DNA of 64,000 nt. Source: Thioalkalivibrio sp. ALJ21. Its GTDB lineage: Bacteria > Pseudomonadota > Gammaproteobacteria > Ectothiorhodospirales > Ectothiorhodospiraceae. The stretch spans positions 601,209 to 665,208 of the forward strand of contig NZ_KB905156.1 of assembly GCF_000378605.1 (NCBI RefSeq), read 5' to 3'. Position 1 is the stretch's first letter. Each line of letters begins with the position of its first letter. The translations under genes and the position numbers were made by a program. The notes below the pieces were generated by a model that did no database searches, was not told the DNA's origin, and saw nothing but the letters and a program-made list of their open reading frames with translations. This document shows, piece by piece, positions 16,544 through 26,372 of the stretch.

Positions 16544-17272
16544 CTAATCGCGCCGCCCGGGCTCCTCCGGCGGTTCTCTCGGCTCGATCTCGTCGAGCCG
16601 CCCCTGTTCGATCTTGCGCAGGGTCTCGGGGTCGGTGGGATCGTCGTCCTCCCAGTCATGCCGGCGGTAGATCGGGAACGGGTCTCGACGATAGAGGAAC
16701 CAGCCGCAGACCGCGCCCACAACCGCGCCGAACAGGTGCGCCTCGAACGAGACCTTGGGGCCGCTGGGGAAGACACCCCAGAGCATGCTGCCGTAGAGGA
16801 ACAGGATGATGATGGCCACCGCGATGGACAGCGCATCGCGCCGGCGGATCCCGATGACCACGGCAAAGAACATCAGCCCGTGGGTCAGACCCGAGGCTCC
16901 AATGTGCAGCCCCTCGCGGGCGAACAGCCAGACACCCAGGCCCCCCATCAGCCAGATCAGCGGGACCGCAACGCGCGTGGCGCGCGGGAAGCCGTACAGC
17001 GCAAGCATGCCGAGCACCCACAGGGTTGGCACATTGGCGAGCAGGTGACCCCAGGAGCCGTGGATCAGCGGCGAGGTGATGATGCCCAGCGCCCCGACCG
17101 CGTCGCGCGGCAGGATGCCCAGCCGCGACCAGTCCCCGCCCAGCAGGTCGTGCAGGGCGTGGATCACGATCAGGACGGCGGCCCCCAGCATGGGCCAGAG
17201 CAGCGCACGCCGAATCCGCTCGCGCTCGGCCCGGGGGTCGGCCGGGGGTGCCGGCCGGCGAAGATTCATCAT
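16544..17272 (-). CDS. Rhomboid-family intramembrane serine protease
   Basis: A 242-residue membrane protein with six helices. Key residues are seen: HGSWGHLLAN in the second helix (H76, N80), GASG with the nucleophile S127 in the fourth, and H179 (EAHLFG) in the last, the Ser-His dyad of rhomboids. It should cut transmembrane substrates within the membrane. Charged tails lie at both ends, the C-terminal one very acidic (HDWEDDDPTDPETL). The start MMNLRR is chosen over upstream in-frame codons because those precede the conserved region with no added hydrophobic part. The gene is flanked on both sides by copies of the same palindromic repeat. Confidence 0.88.
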   Translation of the reverse strand: MMNLRRPAPPADPRAERERIRRALLWPMLGAAVLIVIHALHDLLGGDWSRLGILPRDAVGALGIITSPLIHGSWGHLLANVPTLWVLGMLALYGFPRATRVAVPLIWLMGGLGVWLFAREGLHIGASGLTHGLMFFAVVIGIRRRDALSIAVAIIILFLYGSMLWGVFPSGPKVSFEAHLFGAVVGAVCGWFLYRRDPFPIYRRHDWEDDDPTDPETLRKIEQGRLDEIEPREPPEEPGRRD

Positions 17273-17338
17273 CCGCCTAGCCTGCCACGCCCCAGCGCGA
17301 GGTCCAACGTCTCCCATCCCCCGGCGTCGTTACGGGCA

Positions 17339-17500
17339 CCGTCATTGCGAGGAGGCGAAGCCGACGTGGCAACCTCCTGAAGCTGGCTCCGCGCTGCCGT
17401 AGGGAGATGCCTCGCTGCGCTCCCCCTTCGGGCCGGCCTGCGGCCGTTCAACGCGCTTCGCGCTTTTGTGCCGCGGCCCCTGCGGGGCCTCGCAATGGCT
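17339..17500. repeat. Second, degenerate copy of the 28-base-TIR repeat
   Basis: Positions 17339-17366 match the left end of the 16358 element without a mismatch. The right end is worn: only GCCTCGCAATGGC near 17487 still resembles the expected inverted end. Between them are GC-rich hairpins and no gene. The exact right limit is uncertain. Confidence 0.65.
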
Positions 17501-17525
17501 GTGCGAGTCAGTAGTCGCGCGGGGG

Positions 17526-19070
17526 TCAGTGCTCGCCCGGCCCCAGGTCGGCGCCCTTGTCGTGCTGCGCGAGCTTGTCGTGCAGTTCACCACTTTCACC
17601 TCGCGGGGCCTTCACCTCGACCTCCATGCCGTTGCGGCGGAACTTGCCGACGACCTTGTCAATGGCGGCCACCGCCGAGCTGTCCCACAGCGAGGCGCGG
17701 GTCAGGTCGATCTCGATGTGATGGATGCCCTCGCGGTAGTCGAAGCTGTCGATGAACTTGTCCACGGCGACAAAGAACAGCTGGCCGCGCACGGTGTAGA
17801 TGCGCGTCCGGCCGTCCTCCGACAGCGCACTGGTGACCTCGACCGCCTTGACCATCTTGCGCGCGAAGAAGATCGCCGAGAGCAGCACGCCGGCGAACAC
17901 GCCCAGCGACAGGTCGTGGGTGATCACGGTGGTGCCAACGGTCACGATCAGCACGGTGGCGTCGGTGCGCGGCAGCTTGTGCAGGGTGGTCAGCGAGCCC
18001 CAGTCGAAGGTGGCGATGGAGACCATGATCATCACCGCGACCAGCGCGGCCATCGGGATGATCGAGACCAGATCCCCCAGGAACACGATGAACAGCAGCA
18101 GGAAGATGCCCGCCGACAGCGTGGACAGGCGCCCCAGCCCCCCGGACTTGATGTTGATCACCGACTGCCCAATCATCGCGCAGCCCGCCATGCCACCGAA
18201 AAAGCCGGTGACGACATTGGCGATGCCCTGGCCCTGGGCCTCGCGGTTCTTGCCGGAGGGCGTGTCGGTCAGATCGTCGAGGATGGAGGCGGTCAGCAGC
18301 GACTCCAGCAGGCCGACGATCGCCAGCGCGAACGCGGTCGGGAAGATGATCTGCAGCGTCTCCCAGTTCAGCGGGATGTCGGGGAACAGGAACACCGGCA
18401 GGCCGTCCGGAAGCTCGCCCATGTCGCCGACCTCCAGCGTCGGCAGCCCCATGAAATAGACCACGACGCTGAGCACCACGATCGCGACGAGCGGCGGCGG
18501 CAGCAGCTTCGGATAGCCCGGGATCATCGGCAGGCCATAGAGGATGATCAGGCCGGCCGTGACCAGCGCCCACATGGTGGTGTCGCCATCCACCAGGTAG
18601 GGCACCTGGGACAGGAAGATCAGGATCGCCAGCGCATTCACGAAGCCGACCAGCACCGTGCGCGGGATGAACATCATGTAGCGCGCGAGCTTGGCCCAGG
18701 CGAACAGGATCTGGATGATCCCGGTCAGGATGGTCGCGGCCAGCAGGTACTGCAGTCCGTGCTCGGCGATGAGTGTCACCATCAGCAGGGCCATGGCCCC
18801 GGTCGCGGCCGAGATCATCCCGGGGCGCCCTCCGGCGAAGGCGATCACCACCGCCATGGTGAAGGACGCGTACAAGCCCACGCTCGGGTCCACCCCGGCG
18901 ATAATGGAAAACGCGATCGCCTCCGGGATCAGGGCCAGCGCGACCACGATCCCGGCAATCAGGTCTCCGCGCACATTGAACAACCAGATCTTGCGCTGGC
19001 GGGACAGGAAGTCTTGTAGGGTCTGCTGCACGATATGGTCCCCAATACCCATGCGCGCCGAAGCCGACAT
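17526..19070 (-). CDS. SulP-family anion transporter with STAS domain
   Basis: A 514-residue transporter: 12-14 membrane helices (about 25-400) with the SulP signature region [19 protein letters not shown] and GLYASF, then a cytoplasmic STAS domain (about 410-490; [25 protein letters not shown]). SulP carriers move sulfate, bicarbonate or other anions, often with Na+. In an alkaliphile, bicarbonate uptake as in BicA is attractive, but substrate cannot be read. A second in-frame start at 19052 (MGIGDH) is about as likely as the first; neither has a clear ribosome binding site. Confidence 0.9.
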   Translation of the reverse strand: MSASARMGIGDHIVQQTLQDFLSRQRKIWLFNVRGDLIAGIVVALALIPEAIAFSIIAGVDPSVGLYASFTMAVVIAFAGGRPGMISAATGAMALLMVTLIAEHGLQYLLAATILTGIIQILFAWAKLARYMMFIPRTVLVGFVNALAILIFLSQVPYLVDGDTTMWALVTAGLIILYGLPMIPGYPKLLPPPLVAIVVLSVVVYFMGLPTLEVGDMGELPDGLPVFLFPDIPLNWETLQIIFPTAFALAIVGLLESLLTASILDDLTDTPSGKNREAQGQGIANVVTGFFGGMAGCAMIGQSVINIKSGGLGRLSTLSAGIFLLLFIVFLGDLVSIIPMAALVAVMIMVSIATFDWGSLTTLHKLPRTDATVLIVTVGTTVITHDLSLGVFAGVLLSAIFFARKMVKAVEVTSALSEDGRTRIYTVRGQLFFVAVDKFIDSFDYREGIHHIEIDLTRASLWDSSAVAAIDKVVGKFRRNGMEVEVKAPRGESGELHDKLAQHDKGADLGPGEH

Positions 19071-19295
19071 GCGTCGGGATCAACGGGTGAACGAACAGGT
19101 ACCAGAGACTTGTGCGAAGTAGCCGGGCCCGGTTGCCACCAGTGGATGGCGCGGTTGCAAGCGGTTCAATGCCGGTACAGACTGAAACCGCCAGGAAAGG
19201 CGGCAAAGTCTAGCACTTCATAAGCCCGTCCTGAAGTTTGCCGCCCCGCTCAAGCCTTTGCCGGGGCTCTTCCATGCGTTCAATTGGGGATCTTC

Positions 19296-19784
19296 ATGCT
19301 GCAGCGCGTCATCATCGCCGTCGACTTCTCGCCCGCCTCTGCCGCGGCCCTGGCCGTTGCACGCCAGCACTGCCCGGGGGCGAAGAAGCGGCTGCTCTAT
19401 GTGATGAAGCCGTCGGACGTGGCAGGGCCCAGTTCCGCTGGTGCGTTCAGTGGTGCGGGATCGTCGCCCCTGAATGCAAAGGAAATGCGCCATTCGGCGG
19501 AAGAAAAAATCCGGTCGCAGTTGCAGGAGTGGGCGGAGGCAGATGACGAGGTCGCCATCGCCGTGGGCAGTGCGCCAGAGGAGATCTCCCGCCATGCCGA
19601 GGAGTGGGGCGCGGACATGATCGTGATGGGGACCCGCGGGCGCAGTCAGATCGCCAACATGCTCTCCGGTTCCGCGACCGAGTGGCTGGTGCGCAACGCC
19701 CGCCTGCCGGTGCTGGTCGTGCACGATGTGCCACTGTCCGACTCGATGAAGGAGAAGCTGCCACCCGAGGGCGCGGTCAACTAA
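19296..19784 (+). CDS. Universal stress protein (UspA family)
   Basis: A 162-residue Usp domain protein. It starts MLQRVIIAVDFSPAS, the usual first strand with the nucleotide-contact Asp, and carries the ATP-binding signature GTRGRSQIANMLSGSATEWLV (G-2x-G-9x-G-S/T) in the C-terminal half, so it should bind ATP. The stretch PSSAGAFSGAGSSP is a low-complexity insert after the second strand. The ATG at 19296 is used; the codon 12 bases upstream is a TTG. Single gene between a SulP carrier and selO. Confidence 0.88.
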   Translation: MLQRVIIAVDFSPASAAALAVARQHCPGAKKRLLYVMKPSDVAGPSSAGAFSGAGSSPLNAKEMRHSAEEKIRSQLQEWAEADDEVAIAVGSAPEEISRHAEEWGADMIVMGTRGRSQIANMLSGSATEWLVRNARLPVLVVHDVPLSDSMKEKLPPEGAVN

Positions 19785-19826
19785 GCCCTCCCAGGGGCCG
19801 TAGCGCAAAGGCCGATCAGGGCACCG

Positions 19827-21329
19827 TCAGGAGGAGCAGCTCAGCTGGATGCCGGCGGCCCAGGCGGGCGGCAGGTCCGCGTAGGCCTCGTACTCGGGCT
19901 GCTCGTCGAACGGACGCTCAAGAATGGCCTGCAGCCGCAGCAGCTCGGAGGTATCGCCCGCCTCGGCCTGCTCGATCGCGGCCTGCGCCAGGTGGTTGCG
20001 CAGGATGTACTTCGGATTTACCGCATTCATCGCCGCCCGGCGTGCCTCGAACGGGCGGGCCTCCGCCTCCAGGCGCGCCTGATAGCGCGACCACCACGCG
20101 CGCCAGGCATCCGCGTCCTCCAGCTCGGCCTCGAGCTGGTCGCGGATCTCGGGCTGCTCCAGATCCGGCAACTGGCGGAAGAAGCGGGTGTAGTCGACGC
20201 CCTCCGCGGCCATGCGTGCCAGCAGGTCGTGGATCAGTTCCAGATCCCCTTCGCATTCCTCCACCAGCCCCAGCTTCCCGCGCATGCGCGTCAGCCAGGC
20301 CTGCTCGAACCGAGGCATGAAGTCCACCAGCAGTGCCTTGGCCCGCTCGATCGCGGCTTCGCGGGTGGCGTCCTGGAAATGGATCACCAGGGTCTCGGCC
20401 AGACGGATCAGGTTCCACTGCGCGATCGCCGGCTGCTGGTCGAAGGCATAGCGGCCGCCCTGATCGGTGTGGTTGCAGATGTAGCCCGGGTCGTAGGCAT
20501 CCAGGAACGCGAACGGGCCGTAGTCGATGGTCAGGCCCAGCAGACTCATGTTGTCGGTATTCATCACCCCGTGACAAAACCCGACGGCCTGCCAGTCGGC
20601 GATCATCTCGGCGGTGTTCGCGATCACCTGTTCGAGCATCGCGGCCACCGGGTCTTCGGCGTCCGCCAGTTCGGGGTAATCGTGCGCCAGCGCATAGTCG
20701 ATCAGTTCGCGCAGGCGTTCGCTGTATCCGCTGTAGAGGAAGTACTCGAAGTGTCCGAAGCGCAGGAAGCTGGGTGCTGCGCGCAGCACGATCGCCCCCG
20801 GTTCCACGCGCTCGCGCAGGACCTGCAGGCTGGAGCCGTACAGGGCCACCGCGCGGGTGGTCGGCACGCCCAGCGCGGCCATCGCCTCGGAGATCAGGTA
20901 CTCGCGTATCGAGGAGCGCAGCACCGCGCGGCCGTCGGCGCCGCGCGAGTAGCGCGTGCGCCCGGCCCCCTTCACCTGCAGTTCCCAGTGTTCACCGGAG
21001 GCGGTTCGGACCTCGCCCAGCAGCTTCGCGCGTCCGTCCCCCAGTTGCGGGACAAAGGCGCCGAACTGATGCCCGGCATAGACACTGGCGAGCGGGTCGG
21101 GGCCCTCCATCGGGTGTCCTTCGGTGCAGGCCCCCAGCCAGGGCTGGCGGGCCAGGTCGGTCGCGGCCAGCCCCAGGCGCTGGCACATCGCGGGGCTGGT
21201 CGCCAGGCACGTGGCATCCGGGAACGGGGCCGGCGCCGGACGGTCATAAAAGGCCTCCGGCAGACTCGCAAAGCGGTTCACCCATTGCAGTTCGGGGGTG
21301 CTGGGCGCTGGGGCTTCGGCGCGGGACAT
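19827..21329 (-). CDS. selO: SelO/YdiU protein adenylyltransferase (AMPylase)
   Basis: A 500-residue pseudokinase-fold enzyme that moves AMP from ATP onto Ser, Thr or Tyr of target proteins in redox stress. Family marks are present: YAGHQFGAFVPQLGDGRAKLLGE in the nucleotide region, QVKGAGRTRYSRGADGRAVLRSSIREYL, GFCHGVMNTDNMS and TIDYGPFAFLDAYDP (the metal-binding DYG). The third-last residue is Cys (SCSS; codon TGC), where animal SelO has selenocysteine; Cys here is normal for bacteria. Divergent from a small membrane-protein gene. Confidence 0.95.
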   Translation of the reverse strand: MSRAEAPAPSTPELQWVNRFASLPEAFYDRPAPAPFPDATCLATSPAMCQRLGLAATDLARQPWLGACTEGHPMEGPDPLASVYAGHQFGAFVPQLGDGRAKLLGEVRTASGEHWELQVKGAGRTRYSRGADGRAVLRSSIREYLISEAMAALGVPTTRAVALYGSSLQVLRERVEPGAIVLRAAPSFLRFGHFEYFLYSGYSERLRELIDYALAHDYPELADAEDPVAAMLEQVIANTAEMIADWQAVGFCHGVMNTDNMSLLGLTIDYGPFAFLDAYDPGYICNHTDQGGRYAFDQQPAIAQWNLIRLAETLVIHFQDATREAAIERAKALLVDFMPRFEQAWLTRMRGKLGLVEECEGDLELIHDLLARMAAEGVDYTRFFRQLPDLEQPEIRDQLEAELEDADAWRAWWSRYQARLEAEARPFEARRAAMNAVNPKYILRNHLAQAAIEQAEAGDTSELLRLQAILERPFDEQPEYEAYADLPPAWAAGIQLSCSS

Positions 21330-21468
21330 CGATACCTCGGCAGATCGCGGCTTCAGGCGTTATGATGCGCGACGATTCGATTTTGCACCTTTGGGCCCAC
21401 ACAGCCCGGGTGTTCCGTCACGCGGGCACGGCTTTCATGCGGTGTGCCCCATTTCCGGGAGGAGACTC

Positions 21469-21972
21469 GTGACCGAGGAGCAGGACAACAAGAATCAGGG
21501 TGGCCTGAAGAACAGCGAACGCCTCGCCTGGCTGGGTTTCATGCTGTTTTTCGTCATCATCCTCGCCATCTACATCGCCCGTGCCACCGGGCTGGAGCAG
21601 GATGTGACCGAGGCCCAGCGCGAGCTGTACCAGACCCAGGTGCAGTTGCAGGAGTACACCCGGCACGAGATTCCGCGTCCGGTCGAGCTGGGCCTGACGA
21701 ACGCGCATATCCAGGACCTGCAGCGCCGCGGCATGGCGCGCGCCGAGGAGCGCCTGCGCGCAGATCTGATGGAGCATCCGGAGCTGATCCCGCACGAGGC
21801 CGAGGGCGACGAGGGCTTTGCGTTCCGACCCGACGGCATCCATGTGCTGAACCACCGCTGGGTATTGGCGAACTTCGAAGGCGACGGTGCCCATGGCCAG
21901 GTGCTGCTCGGCTACGAGGTGGTGCACGGAAACGTGATGTGGGAAGTGATCGACTCGACGCTGGCCTACTGA
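21469..21972 (+). CDS. Hypothetical membrane-anchored coiled-coil protein
   Basis: A 167-residue protein with no family I can name. A short acidic and polar N-terminus (TEEQDNKNQGGLKNSER) is followed by one transmembrane helix (LAWLGFMLFFVIILAIYIA), then a helical region with heptad-like pattern (about 45-110) and a C-terminal beta-rich part (FAFRPDGIHVLNHRWVLANF... HGNVMWEVIDSTL). It would be anchored in the inner membrane with the bulk outside. GTG at 21469 has GGGAGGAG eight bases upstream. It faces argH tail to tail. Confidence 0.78.
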   Translation: MTEEQDNKNQGGLKNSERLAWLGFMLFFVIILAIYIARATGLEQDVTEAQRELYQTQVQLQEYTRHEIPRPVELGLTNAHIQDLQRRGMARAEERLRADLMEHPELIPHEAEGDEGFAFRPDGIHVLNHRWVLANFEGDGAHGQVLLGYEVVHGNVMWEVIDSTLAY

Positions 21973-22021
21973 CGGTCCTGGTAAATCAGATGGTGCGCCT
22001 TCGCACCACCTCGATCGTGTT

Positions 22022-23458
22022 TCAGCCCATCGTGCCCGCAAGGTGCTCACGGGCGGCCGCGACCTGGCGCCGGACCTGCTCCGGGGCCGTGCCACCGGTC
22101 AGGTTGCGGGCGGCGGCTGACCCCTCAGGGGTCAGCACGGTATAGACATCGTCGCCCACTGCATCACTAATGGCCTGCAGGTCAGCCAACGGCAGTTCCG
22201 CCAGATCGACTCCGCGATCCTGGGCGACCCGCACTGCGCGACCTACGACCTCGTGGGCATCGCGGAAGGCCACACCCCGCCCGACCAGGTAGTCGGCAAG
22301 ATCCGTTGCCGTGGCAAAGCCCTTGCGCGTGGCCGCCAGGGTGTTCTCCGCGCGCACCTCCAGGTTGGGCACCATGTCGGCGAACGCGCGCAGCGAGCCG
22401 AGCAGGGTATCCACGGTGTCAAACAGCGGTTCTTTGTCCTCCTGATTGTCCTTGTTGTAGGCCAGCGGCTGGCCCTTCATCAGAGTCAGCAGGGACATCA
22501 GATGGCCATAGACCCGGCCGGTCTTGCCGCGCACCAGTTCGGGCACGTCCGGGTTCTTCTTCTGCGGCATGATCGACGAACCGGTGCAGTAGCGATCCGG
22601 CAGGTCGATGAACGCAAACTGCGCGCTGGTCCAGAGGATCAGCTCCTCGGCCTGGCGCGACAGGTGCATCATCAGCGTCGCCGCGGCGGCGGTGAATTCG
22701 ATCGCGAAGTCGCGATCCGAGACCGCGTCCAGCGAGTTGCGCGTCACCCCGTCAAAGCCCAGCAGCACGGCGGTGTACTCGCGGTCCAGCGGATACGGTG
22801 TGCCGGCCAGCGCGGCCGCGCCCAGCGGAAGGACGTTGACCCGCGCGCGGCAGTCGACCAGGCGCTGGGCATCGCGCTCCAGCATCTCGTACCAGGCCAG
22901 CATGTGGTGCCCGAAGGTCACCGGCTGAGCGGTCTGCAAATGGGTGAAGCCGGGCATCACTGTCGCGGCCTCGCGCTCGGCCAGATCCACCAGCCCGCGC
23001 TGGTAGCCCCGGATCAGGCCCAGGATGTCGTCGATGGCGGCGCGCAGCCACAGGCGGATGTCGGTCGCCACCTGGTCGTTGCGCGAACGGCCGGTGTGCA
23101 GCTTCTTGCCGACATCACCGATGCGCTCGATCAGCCGCGCCTCGATGTTCATGTGCACATCTTCGCGGCCGATCTGCCAGTCGAACTCGCCGGCGGCGAT
23201 CTCGTCGCGGATAGCATCCAGCCCCTGCAGGATCTGTTCGGCCTCGGCGTCAGTCAGCACGCCGACCTTCGCCAGCATGCGCGCATGCGCCTGCGAGCCC
23301 TGGATATCCTCGCGATAGAGGCGCTGGTCGAACTCGACCGAGGCGGTAAAGCGTTCGACAAAGGCATCGGTGGGTTCGGAGAAACGGCCACCCCAGAGCT
23401 TGGCCTCGCCCTCGGGGGCGGGGGCCTGCGGCTTGTCGCGTGCGGAATCCTGCGTCAT
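22022..23458 (-). CDS. argH: Argininosuccinate lyase
   Basis: A 478-residue enzyme of the fumarase/aspartase superfamily that splits argininosuccinate to arginine and fumarate, the last step of arginine synthesis. It has LWGGRFSE near the start, [13 protein letters not shown] in the middle, and the superfamily signature [12 protein letters not shown], including the catalytic Ser loop. The ATG at 23458 (MTQDSARDK) is chosen: the family usually begins 15-20 residues before LWGGRF. The order argH, algZ, algR, hemC, hemD is the same as in Pseudomonas. Confidence 0.96.
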   Translation of the reverse strand: MTQDSARDKPQAPAPEGEAKLWGGRFSEPTDAFVERFTASVEFDQRLYREDIQGSQAHARMLAKVGVLTDAEAEQILQGLDAIRDEIAAGEFDWQIGREDVHMNIEARLIERIGDVGKKLHTGRSRNDQVATDIRLWLRAAIDDILGLIRGYQRGLVDLAEREAATVMPGFTHLQTAQPVTFGHHMLAWYEMLERDAQRLVDCRARVNVLPLGAAALAGTPYPLDREYTAVLLGFDGVTRNSLDAVSDRDFAIEFTAAAATLMMHLSRQAEELILWTSAQFAFIDLPDRYCTGSSIMPQKKNPDVPELVRGKTGRVYGHLMSLLTLMKGQPLAYNKDNQEDKEPLFDTVDTLLGSLRAFADMVPNLEVRAENTLAATRKGFATATDLADYLVGRGVAFRDAHEVVGRAVRVAQDRGVDLAELPLADLQAISDAVGDDVYTVLTPEGSAAARNLTGGTAPEQVRRQVAAAREHLAGTMG

Positions 23459-23565
23459 GGTGCACCCTGAAACGGGTTGGAAAGACACGGAAGTATAAGG
23501 GAGACGCGGCACAGTGTCCCCCGACCAAATACAAGGATGGACGGCACCCGGAGGGGAGACGGGTC

Positions 23566-24606
23566 GTGAGGGCACACAAGCCGGACGACGAGACCACCGA
23601 ACTGGCGAAGCAATCGCCGCTGCCGGATTTCTGCAGCGCCGAGACGCTGTTGCGCGTGCTGATGGTCGCGGTACTGCTGGCCCTGGCGGTGACCCTGCTG
23701 CGCGGGGGCGGGCAGGACTGGGTGCCGGGGCTGGCCCTGCATGCGCTGTTCATCTTCTGGGTCGCGCTGACCAGCCTGCTGATCCTGTGTGCCGGCAAGC
23801 GGCTGCTGGTGCGCCTGCCTTTGTGGGGGCAGATCATCCTGCCCCCGCTGGTGCCGATCGCCAACACGGCGGCGGTCTTTCTGGGGGCCGAGGGCCTGCA
23901 GCTGGCCGATCCGGCCTGGCGCTGGCCGGCGATCGCGGTGGCCACGATCCTGAGCCTGGTGGCGATGCATTACCTCTACCTGCAGGCGGCCTGGCAGCGC
24001 GAGACCCGGGCCGTCTCCCGCGCCCGCGAGCAGGCGATGCGCGCGCGGCTGCGGCCGCACTTTCTCTACAACAGCATGAACACCATTGCCGGGCTGTGCC
24101 GCAGCGAACCCGCGCGCGCGGAGCAGATCACGCTGGATCTGGCCGATCTCTTTCGCGCCACCTTCGCGACCGCGGATCGCCAGTCCCTGCGCGCGGAGCT
24201 GGAGCTCGTGCGGGCCTTCCTGAATATCGAGCGGACGCGCTTTGGCGAGCGGCTCGAGGTGGATTGGGATTGCCCGGATCAGGCCGGTCTGGACGTCAGT
24301 GTGCCCACCCTGATCCTGCAACCGCTGGCGGAAAACGCGATCCAGCACGGGATCGGACCGGCCCGGGGTCCCGGCTTTGTGCGCGTTCGTTGTCGGCTCG
24401 ACTCCGGCACAGTGATGCTGTCGCTGACCAACAGCGTCGATCCGGAGGCGCACAGCGAGGGGACCGGCACCGCCAGCGAGGCCGTGCGCCTGCGCCTGCG
24501 CCATGCGTTTGGCGATCGGTGTCGCTTCGAGACTGAGGCGCGAGCGGGCGAGTTCGAGGTCCGCATTCGCCTGCCACTGGAACGGGGGAATCAACATGCC
24601 GAGTGA
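23566..24606 (+). CDS. algZ: AlgZ/LytS-type sensor histidine kinase
   Basis: A 346-residue membrane kinase of the AlgZ (FimS) type. It has four hydrophobic helices (about 30-140), then the His-kinase region with [14 protein letters not shown] (phospho-accepting H165) and the N box [15 protein letters not shown]. The glycine boxes of the ATP domain are weak, as in the LytS/AlgZ group generally. It is predicted to control the LytTR regulator encoded next, which overlaps it by 11 bases. GTG at 23566 has GGAGGGGAGA upstream. In Pseudomonas this pair controls alginate and type IV pili; the targets here are not known. Confidence 0.92.
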   Translation: MRAHKPDDETTELAKQSPLPDFCSAETLLRVLMVAVLLALAVTLLRGGGQDWVPGLALHALFIFWVALTSLLILCAGKRLLVRLPLWGQIILPPLVPIANTAAVFLGAEGLQLADPAWRWPAIAVATILSLVAMHYLYLQAAWQRETRAVSRAREQAMRARLRPHFLYNSMNTIAGLCRSEPARAEQITLDLADLFRATFATADRQSLRAELELVRAFLNIERTRFGERLEVDWDCPDQAGLDVSVPTLILQPLAENAIQHGIGPARGPGFVRVRCRLDSGTVMLSLTNSVDPEAHSEGTGTASEAVRLRLRHAFGDRCRFETEARAGEFEVRIRLPLERGNQHAE

Positions 24607-25321
24607 AGCCTTGCGCGTCCTGATCGTGGACGACGAACCGATCGCGCGCCAGCGCCTGGCCGGGATGGTCAGCGACGCGGGCCACCGGGTAATCGGCGAG
24701 GCGGGCGAAGCGATCGGCGCCCGCGACGCCATCACCCGCGAAGCACCCGACCTGGTGCTGCTGGATGTCGAGATGCCCGGCGAGTCGGGCATGGATCTGG
24801 CCGCCGAGATCGGTTCCAGGCAGCCCGACCTGATGGTGATCCTGGTCACCGCACATGAGCAGTTCAGCCTTGAGGCCTTCGAGGCCGGCGTGCGCGACTA
24901 CGTACTCAAGCCTGTGCGTGGCGAGCGCCTGACCCAGGCCCTGCAACGCGCGGCCCGGCACAAAGCCCGGTCGTCGGTACCCGCCCCACGGGCGGTTCGT
25001 CTGACCATCGGGCGGCGCGAGGAACGCGTAGCCCTCGACCGTATCGCCTACTTCACGGCCGAGGACGGCTATGTGATTGCGCGCGGTGAGCAGCTCGAGG
25101 GTTTTGTGGATACGCGACTGCACGAGCTGGAATCCCGGTTCGGCGAAGCCCTCCTGTGCGTGCGCCGGGGCTGCCTGGTGGTGCGCACGGCGATCCGGGG
25201 GCTGGAGACACGCGGCCCGGCCGATCACCGCCTGCTGTTTCACGGCCACGTCGATCCGGTGGCCGTCAGCCGCCGTCAACTGCCACAGGTGAGGGCCTTC
25301 CTGCGCGGCAATCTGGCATAG
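24596..25321 (+). CDS. algR: AlgR-type LytTR response regulator
   Basis: A 241-residue regulator. Receiver domain 6-120 with acidic pair D12-D13, phospho-acceptor D57 (LLDVEMP) and the conserved KP (VLKPVRG); LytTR DNA-binding domain from about 140 to the end ([26 protein letters not shown], then VRRGCLVV). LytTR domains bind through loops and strands rather than a helix-turn-helix. It overlaps algZ, so the pair is co-translated. It sits 101 bases ahead of hemC, as in Pseudomonas. Confidence 0.94.
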   Translation: MPSEALRVLIVDDEPIARQRLAGMVSDAGHRVIGEAGEAIGARDAITREAPDLVLLDVEMPGESGMDLAAEIGSRQPDLMVILVTAHEQFSLEAFEAGVRDYVLKPVRGERLTQALQRAARHKARSSVPAPRAVRLTIGRREERVALDRIAYFTAEDGYVIARGEQLEGFVDTRLHELESRFGEALLCVRRGCLVVRTAIRGLETRGPADHRLLFHGHVDPVAVSRRQLPQVRAFLRGNLA

Positions 25322-25376
25322 CAAGAAGCGACAGCCCCTGGATCCGGGAGGGTTCGGGCCACTGCGCCGAAACCGT

Positions 25377-25382
25377 TATACT
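25377..25382 (+). promoter_or_regulatory. Possible -10 box of the hemCD promoter
   Basis: TATACT lies 41 bases ahead of the hemC ATG. No good -35 box is found at the right distance (best TTCGGG), so activation by a regulator, perhaps AlgR, is possible. Confidence 0.4.
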
Positions 25383-25422
25383 ACGGCGCTTTATTCTCCA
25401 GCCGCCGGACCACGGACCCCCC

Positions 25423-26370
25423 ATGAAACCCCTGCGTATCGCCACACGAAAAAGCCCGCTCGCCATGTGGCAGGCGGAACATGTCGCCGCGCGCCTGCGG
25501 GAACTGCACCCGGATCTCCCGGTGGAACTGGTCGGCATGACGACCCAGGGCGACCGCGTCCTCGACTCCCCGCTGGCCCGTATCGGTGGCAAAGGGCTGT
25601 TCGTGAAGGAGCTGGAGATCGCGATGCTGGAAGATCGTGCGGACATCGCGGTGCATTCGGTCAAGGACGTGCCGATGGAGCTGCCGGCGGACCTGGTGCT
25701 GCCGGTGATCCTCGACCGGGAGGATCCGCTGGATGCGTTCGTCTCCAATAACTATGCCCATGTCGACGAGCTGCCCCAGGGCGCGCGCGTGGGCTCGTCC
25801 AGCCTGCGCCGGCAGTGCCAGCTGCGGGCGCGGCGGCCGGATCTGCAGATCACCGATCTGCGCGGCAACGTGAATACCCGACTCGGCAAGCTGGATGCCG
25901 GCGAGTACGACGCGATTCTGCTGGCGGCCGCCGGGCTGAAGCGCCTCGGGTTCGACGAGCGCATCCGCGCCCGGCTGGAACCGGCAGTCAGTCTGCCAGC
26001 GGTAGGCCAGGGGGCAATCGCCATCGAGTGCCGCGAGAACGACCCGGAGGTCGCGGCGCTGATCGCACCCCTGAATGATTGCGACACCTCCGACCGGGTG
26101 CGCGCCGAACGCGCGTTCAATCGCCGCCTGGAGGGTGGCTGCCAGGTACCGCTGGCCGCCCATGCGACCCTGGACGGTGACCGGCTGCACCTGGACGGTC
26201 TGGTCGGCGCCGTCGATGGCAGCCAGCTCCTGCGACGCCAGGTGGAAGGGCCGCGCGGCGACGCGGAGGCCCTTGGGGTGCAGCTGGCCGAACAACTGCT
26301 GGAACTGGGGGCCGGCGAGCTGCTGGCCGCCGCCCATGCCGAGAACGCAGCCTCCACGAAAGGATCCTGA
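25423..26370 (+). CDS. hemC: Porphobilinogen deaminase (hydroxymethylbilane synthase)
   Basis: A 315-residue enzyme joining four porphobilinogen units into hydroxymethylbilane in heme synthesis. It starts [18 protein letters not shown] and has [18 protein letters not shown] (with the catalytic Asp in the first domain as D in SVKDVP), [11 protein letters not shown] and the cofactor site EGGCQVPL with C240 holding dipyrromethane. Three bases separate it from hemD, so they form one unit. Confidence 0.97.
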   Translation: MKPLRIATRKSPLAMWQAEHVAARLRELHPDLPVELVGMTTQGDRVLDSPLARIGGKGLFVKELEIAMLEDRADIAVHSVKDVPMELPADLVLPVILDREDPLDAFVSNNYAHVDELPQGARVGSSSLRRQCQLRARRPDLQITDLRGNVNTRLGKLDAGEYDAILLAAAGLKRLGFDERIRARLEPAVSLPAVGQGAIAIECRENDPEVAALIAPLNDCDTSDRVRAERAFNRRLEGGCQVPLAAHATLDGDRLHLDGLVGAVDGSQLLRRQVEGPRGDAEALGVQLAEQLLELGAGELLAAAHAENAASTKGS

Positions 26371-26372
26371 AG

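Noticed and set aside
19827-21329. Selenocysteine in SelO
   Set aside because: The codon at the third-last position is TGC (Cys), and the only TGA is the stop.
21973-22021. Terminator between the coiled-coil protein gene and argH
   Set aside because: GGTGCG/CGCACC forms only a six-base stem without a T run on either strand.
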